From Citrobacter freundii (lineage in GTDB: Bacteria > Bacteroidota > Bacteroidia > Chitinophagales > Chitinophagaceae), in assembly GCA_003243445.1 (NCBI GenBank), contig QFQQ01000008.1, forward strand, positions 1-64,000: a stretch of 64,000 nucleotides of DNA. The letters run 5' to 3'. The notes under the pieces were generated by a model. The model worked only from the letters and a program-made list of their open reading frames with translations, searched no databases and was not told the DNA's origin. The position numbers and the translations under genes were made by a program. Positions 24,950 to 33,267 of the stretch are shown here, in pieces. Positions within the stretch are counted from its first letter, which is position 1. Each line of letters starts with the position of its first letter.

Positions 24950-26212
24950 ATGAAGGTTTTTAAGTTTGGCGGCGCATCGGTCAACAGTACAGACCGGGTC
25001 AGGAATACAGGCGATATTTTAAAAGGATATTCCGGCGAAAAGTTATTGGTAGTGATCTCGGCAATGGGTAAGACCACGAATGCACTGGAGAAAGTGGTAG
25101 AGGCTTTTTATGCAAACCGCAAGGATGATGCGCTCGCTTTATTTGAGCAGGTGAAGCAGCAACATCTTACTACGGCGAAATACCTGCTTGTTTTAAACTA
25201 TCTCGCATGCGAACGGCAATTGCGTGACTTCTTCACGGAAGTGGAATGGATGTTACACGATAAGCCGGTACGTGAATTTGATTATTATTACGACCAGGTG
25301 GTGTGCGTTGGTGAATTGCTTTCTACTTCCATCGTCAGTCATTACCTGAACGAAGTTGGCGTTGCCAACAAGTGGCTTGATGTCCGTGATATCTTCCGTA
25401 CAGATGATAACTTCAGAGATGCTACGATCGACTGGGATTACACAGCAATGCGCATTGCTGATACAGTGAAGCCGGTTTTTGCTAATGTCGATATCATCCT
25501 CACCCAGGGATATATCGGTTCAACAGATGAGAACGAAAGCACGACGCTTGGCCGCGAAGGAAGTGATTATACAGCCGCTGTCTTTGCAAATATCCTGGAT
25601 GCAGAAAGCCTGACGATCTGGAAAGATGTGGAGAGTGTGATGAATGCTGACCCAAAGAAATTTCCGGAGGCACAGCCATTACCTGAGTTGAACTATAACG
25701 AAGTGATTGAAATGGCTTACTATGGCGCGCAGGTCATCCATCCAAAAACCATCAAGCCGTTGCAGAATAAAAGCATTCCGCTTTATGTGAAATGTTTTCT
25801 CGATCCTTCCCTGCCCGGCACAGTGATACATAATCAACATCTGAAGCAATTGCCGCCGGTCATCGTACTGAAAGAGAAGCAGGTGATGCTGCAGCTGAAC
25901 TCAAAGGATTTTTCGTTCGTTGGGGAACATTATGTCGGACAGCTTTATCATTTGTTTGAAAAGATCAAGATCAAACCCAATCTGACACAAAATGGCGCAA
26001 TCAGTTTTGTATGTGTAGTGGACGATCAGGGAGAGAAAACCGAACGTCTAGCCTTAGAAGCCAGTTCTCTGTTCGACACACAGATCATGAAGGATCTTTC
26101 CCTTTTAACGATCCGTCATTATACAGGCGATTCTCTTGAGAAGTTAACAGCGGGAAGAAAGATCTTGCTGAAGCAGGAGACGCCGGATACGGTGCAGGTG
26201 TTGATGCAATAA
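24950..26212 (+). CDS. Aspartate kinase
   Basis: This 420-residue cytoplasmic enzyme phosphorylates aspartate, opening the lysine, threonine and methionine pathway. The N terminus has KFGGASV (Lys5) and VVISAMGKTTNALE (about 34-47). Further blocks are TLGREGSDYTAAVFA (about 199-213) and YYGAQVIHPKTIKPL. The C-terminal part (about 300-415) is an ACT-like regulatory region that looks shorter and more diverged than in classical enzymes. There is no homoserine dehydrogenase fusion. ATG 24950 is preferred over the upstream TTG 24938. Confidence 0.93.
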   Translation: MKVFKFGGASVNSTDRVRNTGDILKGYSGEKLLVVISAMGKTTNALEKVVEAFYANRKDDALALFEQVKQQHLTTAKYLLVLNYLACERQLRDFFTEVEWMLHDKPVREFDYYYDQVVCVGELLSTSIVSHYLNEVGVANKWLDVRDIFRTDDNFRDATIDWDYTAMRIADTVKPVFANVDIILTQGYIGSTDENESTTLGREGSDYTAAVFANILDAESLTIWKDVESVMNADPKKFPEAQPLPELNYNEVIEMAYYGAQVIHPKTIKPLQNKSIPLYVKCFLDPSLPGTVIHNQHLKQLPPVIVLKEKQVMLQLNSKDFSFVGEHYVGQLYHLFEKIKIKPNLTQNGAISFVCVVDDQGEKTERLALEASSLFDTQIMKDLSLLTIRHYTGDSLEKLTAGRKILLKQETPDTVQVLMQ

Positions 26213-26237
26213 TGGAGTTGGGGTATAAAGCGGGAAA

Positions 26238-26443
26238 GTAAGGTTTCAGAAGTTTAATAGGTTTGAGATGTTTCAGAGGTTGCTACCGCGATTTGCAATT
26301 TACTAACTGGTTATAACAAGACTACCATCAGAAGTCTTCAGTTTAACTTCTAGTGACAGGACGGCTTAAGCCAATAAAGCTCTTACAAATTGCGGTAGCA
26401 ACCTCTGAAACCTCTGAAACCTATTAAACTTCTGAAACCTTAC
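26238..26443. repeat. 9-bp-unit palindrome, copy F
   Basis: The outermost 24 bp of the arms (26238-26261 and 26420-26443) are perfectly complementary and include a TTTAATAGG unit seen only in this copy. The inner parts carry GGTTGCTACCGCGATTTGCAA and its inverse. The gene orientation is convergent: aspartate kinase ends upstream, and the right arm overlaps the stop codon of the L,D-transpeptidase gene. Confidence 0.9.
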
Positions 26444-27621
26444 TCCGCCTCCACCGTAATCGTCTGCACCATCTTCTTCGCTACAGGTTTATCATTCAAT
26501 AAGGCCGGTTTCCAGGTCGGCATTTTTTCCATTTCGTTGATGAGTGCATCGTTGAAGTCTTCGTCGTTAGGGCCTTTCAATACTTTGAAGTTGGTTGGAA
26601 CGCCGTCCTTGTCAACAATGAATTCTACCTGCACATAAGATTTCTTTACATTTTCGGGTAATTTGCCTGCAATGTCTTTGCCCAGTTTATCGAGATATTT
26701 TGCGTAGCCGTCGGAGCCGCCTTCGAATTGTGGCCATTGGTGAACCGACTGTGCAATATTGGAGATCTCTCTTGTGCGATGCGCAACAGGCTCTCTTTTC
26801 TTTGGTTTTACTTCTTCAGCGATTTTCTTTTCCGGTACATTGTTGATGATATAATCGCCTTTATCATTGATCATGACCACCGGCAACTGTTTGTATTTTT
26901 CAAAATAGTCAAATGCATCTTCCATCTTTGATGCAAATCTCTTCAACGCAGGATCGTCTTTTGAAAGATTATTGAGATAGTTAACGCTTCTCTGCACATT
27001 GAATCTTACGGGGAAAATATGTACAGGTATATAATCCTGTCCCTGATCTTTTGCATGTGCGGCGAGGATGTACAATTCATCGATCTGCTGATCGGTGATG
27101 GGAATACAGCCGACGGTTACGCAACTTCCGTGGATATAGATCGCACTGCCAGGTCTCAGTGAATCGCTAAGGATCTGATCGGATATGTTTGGATAATTAA
27201 TACCAAGCGAGAGATAGTAGGTGCTTTTTGGATTGAATTCATTGATATAGTAAAACCCTTCCGGCACCTGGTAATCGCCTTCCAGTCTCTTTGGACCCAG
27301 TGTACCTGCAAGTGCGCAAACTTTATAGGTTTTAAAAAGTTTGAACGGTTCGTTCATTTCATCCTTCACCCAAACCTCCATGTTGCTGTCGTATTTGAAT
27401 GAGCGGATGTAAATATATTTAGCCGGCCATTTCAGCTTCTTTGCAGCAAACTGTTTCTGCAAAGTATCTTCCTTGCGTTTGAAAGATTCATCCGGCCTGG
27501 GGAAAGTCTTTTGATAGTCGATGAACGATGTTGTCAGTGCTGCATTCCTCGCAGCGGTCTGCGCACCGGCAGGCAACACAAAACACAGGGTAATGAGAAC
27601 GGGTATGATCAGTTTTTTCAT
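26440..27621 (-). CDS. L,D-transpeptidase (YkuD) fused to a TonB C-terminal domain
   Basis: The protein is 393 residues from the ATG that begins a clean signal peptide (about 1-21, ending PAGAQ). The first domain (about 60-225) is a YkuD-type L,D-transpeptidase with the catalytic motif HGSCVTVGC (His164, Cys172), the fold that crosslinks peptidoglycan or attaches proteins to it. A charged Lys/Glu/Arg linker (about 255-285) follows. The last 100 residues, with VQVEFIVDKDGVPTNFKVLKG and MEKMPTWKPALLNDKPV, are a TonB C-terminal domain of the kind that contacts outer-membrane receptors. The pairing is unusual. It is predicted periplasmic with no membrane anchor beyond the signal peptide. Confidence 0.85.
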   Translation of the reverse strand: MKKLIIPVLITLCFVLPAGAQTAARNAALTTSFIDYQKTFPRPDESFKRKEDTLQKQFAAKKLKWPAKYIYIRSFKYDSNMEVWVKDEMNEPFKLFKTYKVCALAGTLGPKRLEGDYQVPEGFYYINEFNPKSTYYLSLGINYPNISDQILSDSLRPGSAIYIHGSCVTVGCIPITDQQIDELYILAAHAKDQGQDYIPVHIFPVRFNVQRSVNYLNNLSKDDPALKRFASKMEDAFDYFEKYKQLPVVMINDKGDYIINNVPEKKIAEEVKPKKREPVAHRTREISNIAQSVHQWPQFEGGSDGYAKYLDKLGKDIAGKLPENVKKSYVQVEFIVDKDGVPTNFKVLKGPNDEDFNDALINEMEKMPTWKPALLNDKPVAKKMVQTITVEAE

Positions 27622-27784
27622 GTGTGGATTCATTAAAGGGATTAACGGCTCACGGGCTCTTTTAGTACTGGTTAATCATTAATGATTTGCTAAGATACGG
27701 CACATCGGCAATATGCTGAAGATGAAGGTGGTGTGAAAGAAATGAACAGGTGGGGAAAACGGGCTATGGGGTTGGTTTTCAGGG

Positions 27785-27946
27785 GAGACCGCCGACAGCG
27801 ACTACCGACCACCGACCGCAGACCGCGGACCGCGGTACCAGTCATTACAATAAGGTTCCCCCGCGTTATATCGATGCTTTTTATCGGGAACTACAAGATT
27901 CTTCCAGTTATGGTTCACGTCTGCGGTCCGCGGTCTGCGGTCTCTC
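27785..27946. repeat. CCGACCR-unit palindrome (family 6)
   Basis: The left arm (27785-27840) is made of 7-bp units such as CCGACCA, CCGACCG, CAGACCG and CGGACCG. The right arm (27911-27946) is the inverted version. It fills most of the 329-bp gap between the divergent or neighbouring minus-strand genes and ends just before the AHSA1 stop codon. Confidence 0.78.
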
Positions 27947-27950
27947 TTCC

Positions 27951-28379
27951 CTACCCCTCAACGAACGCAGGCAACAGCTTTGTAACCAATTCCGTCCAGC
28001 CACCCATAAAGCTCTGACGGCCGAAATCGGGGTTGTGCTGAGGGAAGGATTCGAGCCCGGTGTGGGTAAGTCTGACAAGGGTCTTGTTGCCTTCTTCAAA
28101 GAGTTCAAAGGTTACTTCGGAATAGCCCTCGTGATCTTTGTATGTCCAGCTATATTGTAATTTTTTATACGGAATAACTTCGGTGATCTTGCAAAGATGA
28201 ATGTATTCCTCGCCCTTTGAGCCTTTGCCGGGAAAGCTGAATTCAAATCCTTTTTCGGCTTTAAAATCGTCCAGGTCAAAATACCATTTCTTCATCTGGT
28301 CTTTATCGGTGATGGCCTGCCATACTTTTTTTACCGGGGCATTCACCAGTTTTTCTACAACCAAGGGGATACTGCTCAT
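27951..28379 (-). CDS. SRPBCC (AHSA1-like) domain protein
   Basis: The 142-residue single-domain protein has the START/Bet v 1 helix-grip fold of the AHSA1 family. Recognisable blocks are VEKLVNAPVKKVWQAITDKDQMKKWYFD at the N terminus (about 7-34), YSWTYKDHEGYSEVTFEL (about 77-94) and the terminal HNPDFGRQSFMGGWTELVTKLLPAFVE. The fold makes a hydrophobic ligand pocket, and the physiological ligand is unknown. It sits directly downstream of a frameshifted ArsR-type regulator gene, a very common pairing in which the regulator controls the AHSA1 gene. The two frames are separated by about 30 bp. Confidence 0.88.
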   Translation of the reverse strand: MSSIPLVVEKLVNAPVKKVWQAITDKDQMKKWYFDLDDFKAEKGFEFSFPGKGSKGEEYIHLCKITEVIPYKKLQYSWTYKDHEGYSEVTFELFEEGNKTLVRLTHTGLESFPQHNPDFGRQSFMGGWTELVTKLLPAFVEG

Positions 28380-28410
28380 TTTGAATTACGTTTTTGGGGG
28401 ATGGGGTTGT

Positions 28411-28702
28411 TTAGAAGAATTTATCCAGCGCATCGAGTTCGTTTGACCAGAACTTTCGGTATTGTCCGATCCAGTCAGATACTTCATGGAGTTGACCGAA
28501 TCTCGCTTCGCAATAACGTTCACGTCCCTCCTGCCGGATGCTGATCAGCCCGCATTCCGTCAGGATCCTGATGTGTTTGGAAATAGTGGGTCGGCTGATG
28601 TCAAAGTCCGCAGCTACCGCATTCAGGTTCATGGATTGCCAGCAATCCAATGATCTCGCGACGGATGGGATAAGCTATGGCCATGAATACATCTCGTTTC
28701 AT
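28411..28702 (-). pseudogene. ArsR-family winged-helix regulator, frameshifted
   Basis: Translation from ATG 28702 gives the expected N terminus MKRDVFMAIAYPIRREIIGLL and then runs into a stop after 34 codons. Near 28636-28646 the homology jumps to another frame. That frame carries the DNA-recognition helix SMNLNAVAADFDISRPTISK and the rest of the domain to residue-end LDALDKFF. The frames differ by one base, consistent with a loss of two or five bases. Restored, the protein would be about 97 residues. It may be a real inactivation, a sequencing error, or programmed slippage (no slippery run is visible). Position and the operator upstream fit autoregulation together with the AHSA1 gene. Confidence 0.78.
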
Positions 28703-28706
28703 CTTA

Positions 28707-28728
28707 TTTGTAACCGTACGGTTACAAA
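28707..28728 (-). promoter_or_regulatory. Perfect 22-bp palindrome, likely ArsR operator
   Basis: The half-site TTTGTAACCGT is followed directly by its exact inverse, ending four bases before the arsR start codon. On the minus strand it shares its first four bases (TTTG) with a -7 box TATGTTTG at 28725-28732. A dimeric winged-helix repressor bound here would cover the -7 box and the transcription start. Confidence 0.75.
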
Positions 28729-28732
28729 CATA
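28725..28732 (-). promoter_or_regulatory. -7 box of the arsR-AHSA1 operon
   Basis: On the minus strand TATGTTTG is a perfect TAnnTTTG match overlapping the palindromic operator. No good -33 element is evident. Confidence 0.5.
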
Positions 28733-28914
28733 CGTGTAGCGGTTAAGTTACGCATTTTCTGTGGAAAAAACAGTAAGACGCCAGGACGATAAGAACGTCG
28801 CCAGGGGTTAAGTAGTTTTTATCGAAGTTGATGGCTATAGAAGACGCTCTGAATTTATTTTTTCATCCTGAACTTTTCTTTTATAAAAATGTTTAAGAAC
28901 GGAAAACCCACCGT

Positions 28915-30336
28915 ATGCCACGAATCAAACTGCTTATCATAAAAGGATTGCTCATTCTTTTACTCCAGCCATATTCCCTTTTAGCGATCTCACAAGGCTA
29001 TGATGGCGACGAGCCAATCATTTTAACAGGGAAAATTACAGGTCTTAAACCGGGCAAGGCGGGAAAAACAGATTTGGAGATAGGCTTCCCTAGGGGCACA
29101 GGAATTGCATCTGCGAATATTTCTATCGACAGCAATGGAAATTTCAAGGATTCAATCTTTGGGCCGGAAGGAATGTATTTGCTTATAGATGGAAACAGCT
29201 TTCCTTATTCTCAGTATTTCAAACCTGGAGGTAGGTACAGCATCAGGTACAAAGCCGCCGGTCCTCAGTTAGGTGAAGTTCAACTAAACGGTGATGATAC
29301 GGCCGTTAACCGTTATTTTATAAAAAAGCATCAGGAGAAAACGTTCTTTGATCCATCAGAAAAAATAACGGAAGCCGCATTCCGGAAGATACTGGCGAAC
29401 TGGAAAAATACCGAATCAGGCCGGGTGGAAAAGTATCCTTTATCTGCGACTTTGGCTGCGAGCGAGAAGAAAGCAATTGAGTACGAACGTCTGTTTAATC
29501 TCTTCTTGTTCACGAGATTTTCTGAAATGCGTGATACATCGTACAAGAGGTCGGCAATCACTGATCAAGAGTTTTCAATTGACTATAGTGACGTTGCCGA
29601 TTATAAAATTTACAGTAGTTATTCCAGCCTAGTGTATGAGTACTACCTGAAAAGACTGGATAGCATTGAATCCGTCAGGCTCAAAGAGGATAGCAGTTTC
29701 AACCTGCGCCAGGTGAGAACGAGATTGCTTGCGCAGATCATTTCTGATCAATATATCCGGAACGATATTCTCAGTAAGGTGGTAATCTACGACCTCAAAG
29801 AAGTGAAAGACATAGAAGCATACTACAAAGATTTTACAACCTTTTATACAGGAGAAGATGAATTGCTTAAAGCAGAAGCATTGGATGTTTATCTCCGCCT
29901 GACAAAATTAAAAAGGGGAACGCCTTCTCCGAAATTCAACAATTATGAAAGTTTTAATGGCGGAAAACAGTCTTTGGATGACTATCTGGGTAAATTTGTA
30001 TTCATCGATATCTGGGCAACATGGTGTGGAAATTGCTGGGGAGAATTTTCTTACATCCGTACAATAGAAGAGAAATTTAAGAATAAAAATATTGTGTTTC
30101 TAAGTATATCGCAGGATGAGGACCACAATCTATGGAAGAAAACGGTCACTAAAGAAAAGCTCCCGGGTATTCAATTGCTTGCACCAAACAGGAATGATGG
30201 TTTCTTTCAGGAATATGCGGTGTATGGCATACCACGGTACATCTTACTGGATCCTTTTGGAAAGATCATAAGTTACAGCACACCAAGACCGTCAGAACAA
30301 GAGTTGATGCTATTGTTTGAAAGCGTTGGACTTTAG
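28915..30336 (+). CDS. TlpA-like thioredoxin-domain protein
   Basis: The product is 473 residues with a signal peptide (about 1-26). A beta-rich N-terminal region (about 35-130, beginning EPIILTGKITGLKPGK) resembles the DUF4369 domain often found in Bacteroidota TlpA-type proteins. A helical middle (about 135-330) follows, and then a C-terminal thioredoxin fold (about 335-473) with the redox site WCGNC (Cys371, Cys374) and cis-Pro in YGIPRYILLD. It is predicted to be a periplasmic or outer-membrane-facing thiol-disulphide reductase. Its target is unknown. It is not part of the ccm cluster at 2.7-5.9 kb. Confidence 0.88.
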   Translation: MPRIKLLIIKGLLILLLQPYSLLAISQGYDGDEPIILTGKITGLKPGKAGKTDLEIGFPRGTGIASANISIDSNGNFKDSIFGPEGMYLLIDGNSFPYSQYFKPGGRYSIRYKAAGPQLGEVQLNGDDTAVNRYFIKKHQEKTFFDPSEKITEAAFRKILANWKNTESGRVEKYPLSATLAASEKKAIEYERLFNLFLFTRFSEMRDTSYKRSAITDQEFSIDYSDVADYKIYSSYSSLVYEYYLKRLDSIESVRLKEDSSFNLRQVRTRLLAQIISDQYIRNDILSKVVIYDLKEVKDIEAYYKDFTTFYTGEDELLKAEALDVYLRLTKLKRGTPSPKFNNYESFNGGKQSLDDYLGKFVFIDIWATWCGNCWGEFSYIRTIEEKFKNKNIVFLSISQDEDHNLWKKTVTKEKLPGIQLLAPNRNDGFFQEYAVYGIPRYILLDPFGKIISYSTPRPSEQELMLLFESVGL

Positions 30337-30370
30337 GCCTGACCGACCGTTACAACATCAAAAACCTGAT

Positions 30371-30397
30371 AAAAGGGGCTTTCTAACTGAAAGCCCC
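30371..30397 (-). terminator. Terminator after hppD
   Basis: A perfect 9-bp stem GGGGCTTTC/GAAAGCCCC with a 5-nt loop is followed on the minus strand by TTTTATCAGG. It lies between the convergent hppD and TlpA-like genes and may serve both. Confidence 0.7.
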
Positions 30398-30433
30398 GCT
30401 AACAATGTTCAGAGCGATATTAGCCGCAATAGT

Positions 30434-31567
30434 CTATAAATTTCCTCTCGCCTCCTGTTCCCTTTCTATCGCTTCAAACAAAGCCTTGAAGTTCCCTTTA
30501 CCAAAGCTCTTTGCTCCCTTGCGTTGAATGATCTCGAAAAAAACGGTAGGACGGTCTTCAACAGGTTTTGAAAATAGCTGCAACAGATAACCTTCGTTGT
30601 CCCTGTCAACGAGGATACCCAACTCCTTCAGGGGCTCCAGATCTTCATCAATATGCCCAACCCTCTCCAGCAGATCATCATAATACGTTGAAGGCACTTT
30701 CAAAAACTCCACGCCCCTGCTCATCAGATCGCGAACGGTTTGCACAATATCAGCAGTAGCCAGGGCCACATGCTGTACGCCTTCTCCCCTATAGAATTCC
30801 AGGTACTCTTCCACCTGCGATTTCTTTTTTCCTTCAGCGGGCTCATTGATAGGAAACTTCACAAAACCATTCCCACTGCTCATTACTTTACTCATCAGTG
30901 CGGAGTATTCCGTTGAGATGTCTTCGTCATCAAAAGAAAGGATATTCTTAAATCCCATGACATCTTCATAGAACTTCACCCAGGGGTTCATCTGGTTCCA
31001 ATCCACGTTCCCGACACAGTGATCCACATATAACAAACCTGTATCTTTTGGTGCGAAGAGTGGATTGCTCCATGGCCTGTAACCCGGCATAAAAGCGCCT
31101 TTGTAATTCTGCCGTTCAATGAAGAGATGGACTGTTTCTCCATATGTATGGATACCGCTGATCACTACTTCACCGTTCTCATCTTTCAGGTGCGTCGGCT
31201 CCATATAACTTTTCGCTCCGCGGCTTGTGGTTTCTTTCCAGGCAGAAGTGGCATCTTTCACTCTCAGCGAAAGCGCTTTTACTCCATCTCCGTGTTTGTA
31301 GATATGATCCGCGATCGGGTTTTCCGGATGTAATGGCGTGGTCAATACAAAAGTGAGCTTATGCTGACGAACCGCATAGCTTGCCCGGTCTTTGATCCCT
31401 GTCTCCGGCCCGGCATACGCCAGTGCCTGAAAACCGAATGCACTCATATAATAATGGGCAGCCTGCTTGGCATTTCCCACATAAAATTCAACATAGTCAG
31501 TTCCTTCAAGTGGTAAGAAATCATGAACAGCTTCCTGCTGTTTTACTTCTTTGGTAATAGTTGACAT
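30434..31567 (-). CDS. hppD: 4-hydroxyphenylpyruvate dioxygenase
   Basis: This 377-residue non-heme Fe(II) dioxygenase converts 4-hydroxyphenylpyruvate to homogentisate in tyrosine degradation. It contains two vicinal-oxygen-chelate domains. The iron ligands are visible in the C-terminal half: His of YVDHCVGNVDW (about 182), His of VQHVALATADI (about 265) and Glu of VFFEIIQRKG (about 345). The end KSFGKGNFKALFEAIEREQ is the conserved C-terminal helix that gates the active site. Length is normal. No homogentisate dioxygenase or other tyrosine-degradation gene is adjacent. Confidence 0.96.
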   Translation of the reverse strand: MSTITKEVKQQEAVHDFLPLEGTDYVEFYVGNAKQAAHYYMSAFGFQALAYAGPETGIKDRASYAVRQHKLTFVLTTPLHPENPIADHIYKHGDGVKALSLRVKDATSAWKETTSRGAKSYMEPTHLKDENGEVVISGIHTYGETVHLFIERQNYKGAFMPGYRPWSNPLFAPKDTGLLYVDHCVGNVDWNQMNPWVKFYEDVMGFKNILSFDDEDISTEYSALMSKVMSSGNGFVKFPINEPAEGKKKSQVEEYLEFYRGEGVQHVALATADIVQTVRDLMSRGVEFLKVPSTYYDDLLERVGHIDEDLEPLKELGILVDRDNEGYLLQLFSKPVEDRPTVFFEIIQRKGAKSFGKGNFKALFEAIEREQEARGNL

Positions 31568-31777
31568 ACGACAACGTTTTGTAAGAATGATAAAATCAGA
31601 ACAGTTCTTTCGAACAACAATAAATCGGGTGGTAAAGAAGAGGTGGTCTAATTAATAGCTGCCCATAGCCAATGTTTCCATCAGCAGGTTGAAGTTGATC
31701 CGGTGATCGGAAAAGCGTTTTTGGGGAAAATCGGGACGCATGGCTCAAAGCTAGGGAAAAGAGTTAAGGTTGCAAAA

Positions 31778-31931
31778 GTCTCAGGGTTCCAGAAGTTTCA
31801 GGGGGGCCAGAAGTTTCAGAGGTTTGCTACCGCATTTGTGGGTTACAATAGTGAAAGAAAAGTTCCGCCTTTAAAACCTCTGGAACCCCTGGAACTTCTG
31901 GAACTCTTGGAACCTCTCAAGCCTCTCAAAC
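31778..31931. repeat. 9-bp-unit palindrome, copy G (degenerate)
   Basis: The left arm (31778-31838) carries AGGGTTCCAGAAGTTTCAG-type units and a core variant GGTTTGCTACCGCATTTG. The right arm (31870-31931) has inverted units but no GCGGTAGCAACC core. It lies in the 415-bp gap between divergent hppD and purK. The remainder of that gap shows only the purK promoter. Confidence 0.75.
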
Positions 31932-31970
31932 ATTTCCCCCCAACTCACAGTACCGTATTCCCGCTTTCCC

Positions 31971-31978
31971 TAGCTTTG
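31971..31978 (+). promoter_or_regulatory. -7 box of purK, probable leaderless transcript
   Basis: TAGCTTTG is a perfect match, followed by CGCC and the ATG at 31983. The spacing is identical to bshB1 and the macro-domain gene. Confidence 0.6.
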
Positions 31979-31982
31979 CGCC

Positions 31983-33104
31983 ATGCAAAAAATCGGTATT
32001 CTCGGTGGCGGCCAACTGGGCCGCATGTTACTGCAAGCGGCGGCCAATTATCCTGTCGAAACATTCGTGCTAGAAAGTGACCCGGAATGCCCGGCCGCGC
32101 ACCTGTGCAGCCACTTTGTAAAAGGTGATATCAGGAATTTCGACGAGGTCTATGCGTTTGGCAAAAACCTTGATGCGCTGACGATCGAGATCGAAAATGT
32201 GAATGTGGATGCGCTGGAGAAACTGGAAGCGGAAGGTGTTCGTATTTATCCAAAACCATCTGTGTTGCGGATCATCAAGAATAAGATCCATCAGAAAGAA
32301 TATTATAAATCGCACCAGGTTCCTTCGCCCGAGTATGTGATCACAGCAAATGCGGCGGAGCTGAGGGAACAGGCGTCTTTCCTGCCTGCGGTGCATAAAC
32401 TGGGAGAAGGCGGATATGATGGACGGGGCGTACAGCTTCTTAAAAAAGAAGAAGACCTGGAAAAAGGATTTGACGCACCTTCAGTCCTGGAGAAGATGGT
32501 GAACATCCGGAAAGAGATCGCACAGATGGTGGCGGTGAATGATAAAGGTGAAACGGCTCTGTACCCGCCCGTGGAAATGGTATTTGATCCGGTGCTGAAC
32601 CTGCTCGACTACCAGCTTTGCCCGGCCGATATCGATGAACGCACACTATGGAAAGTAGAAGCCATCGCATTGTCGGTTGTGCGCAATTTTAAATCGCCCG
32701 GGATCTTCGCCATCGAGATGTTCATCGATAAGAATGGCGATGTACTGGTTAACGAAACAGCTCCGCGGGTACACAACAGCGGGCACCACACCATCGAAGC
32801 ACATTACTCTTCACAGTTTGATATGCTCTGGCGGGTGATCCTTGGTTATCCCCTGGGCAATACAGAACCGATCCTGCCTTCGGTTATGATCAACCTGGTG
32901 GGAGCCGAAACGTATTCCGGAAATGCGATATATGAGGGGTTGAATGAAATAATGAAGATCGAAACCGCTTTTGTTCATATATATGGCAAAAAACAAACGA
33001 AACCTGGCCGTAAAATGGGCCATGTGACCATTTTGAGCAAGGATAAGCAGGAATTGCTACACCAATCCAACAAGGTTAAACACAACCTGATTGTAAAAGC
33101 CTGA
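31983..33104 (+). CDS. purK: N5-carboxyaminoimidazole ribonucleotide synthase
   Basis: This 373-residue ATP-grasp enzyme converts AIR, ATP and bicarbonate to N5-CAIR in purine synthesis. The N-terminal nucleotide-fold motif GGGQLGRML is at 8-16. The ATP-grasp region includes HKLGEGGYDGRGVQ and VLEKMV, and the late metal-binding block APRVHNSGHHTIEA is present. The C terminus GHVTIL is typical. Its partner purE, the mutase acting on the product, is 6 kb downstream, separated by an RND efflux operon. Normally the two genes are adjacent. Confidence 0.95.
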   Translation: MQKIGILGGGQLGRMLLQAAANYPVETFVLESDPECPAAHLCSHFVKGDIRNFDEVYAFGKNLDALTIEIENVNVDALEKLEAEGVRIYPKPSVLRIIKNKIHQKEYYKSHQVPSPEYVITANAAELREQASFLPAVHKLGEGGYDGRGVQLLKKEEDLEKGFDAPSVLEKMVNIRKEIAQMVAVNDKGETALYPPVEMVFDPVLNLLDYQLCPADIDERTLWKVEAIALSVVRNFKSPGIFAIEMFIDKNGDVLVNETAPRVHNSGHHTIEAHYSSQFDMLWRVILGYPLGNTEPILPSVMINLVGAETYSGNAIYEGLNEIMKIETAFVHIYGKKQTKPGRKMGHVTILSKDKQELLHQSNKVKHNLIVKA

Positions 33105-33267
33105 CCGGTTTTTGCACTATTAAAAACACCTTTCGAACTAATAAGATTTTAATTAGAGAAGCCGCAGGGATACATTTGTGCTGTCGTCTAACTACGCGTC
33201 TGGATTTCAGGCGCTTGCCGGTTAGCGCGCGCCATTGATCCGCCGGTTTTAATAAACTTAAAAACAA

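Noticed and set aside
28021..28060. Segment resembling a tRNA T-arm (GATTCGAGCCC)
   Set aside because: It lies inside the AHSA1 coding region and no flanking acceptor, D or anticodon arms can be folded.
27750..28160. Plus-strand open frames over the CCGACCR palindrome and the AHSA1 gene
   Set aside because: They overlap the repeat and the antisense of a well-supported gene, with no recognisable domain.
31703..32080. 125-codon open frame before purK
   Set aside because: It runs through repeat copy G and into purK in another frame. The composition is low-complexity and there is no domain or start context.
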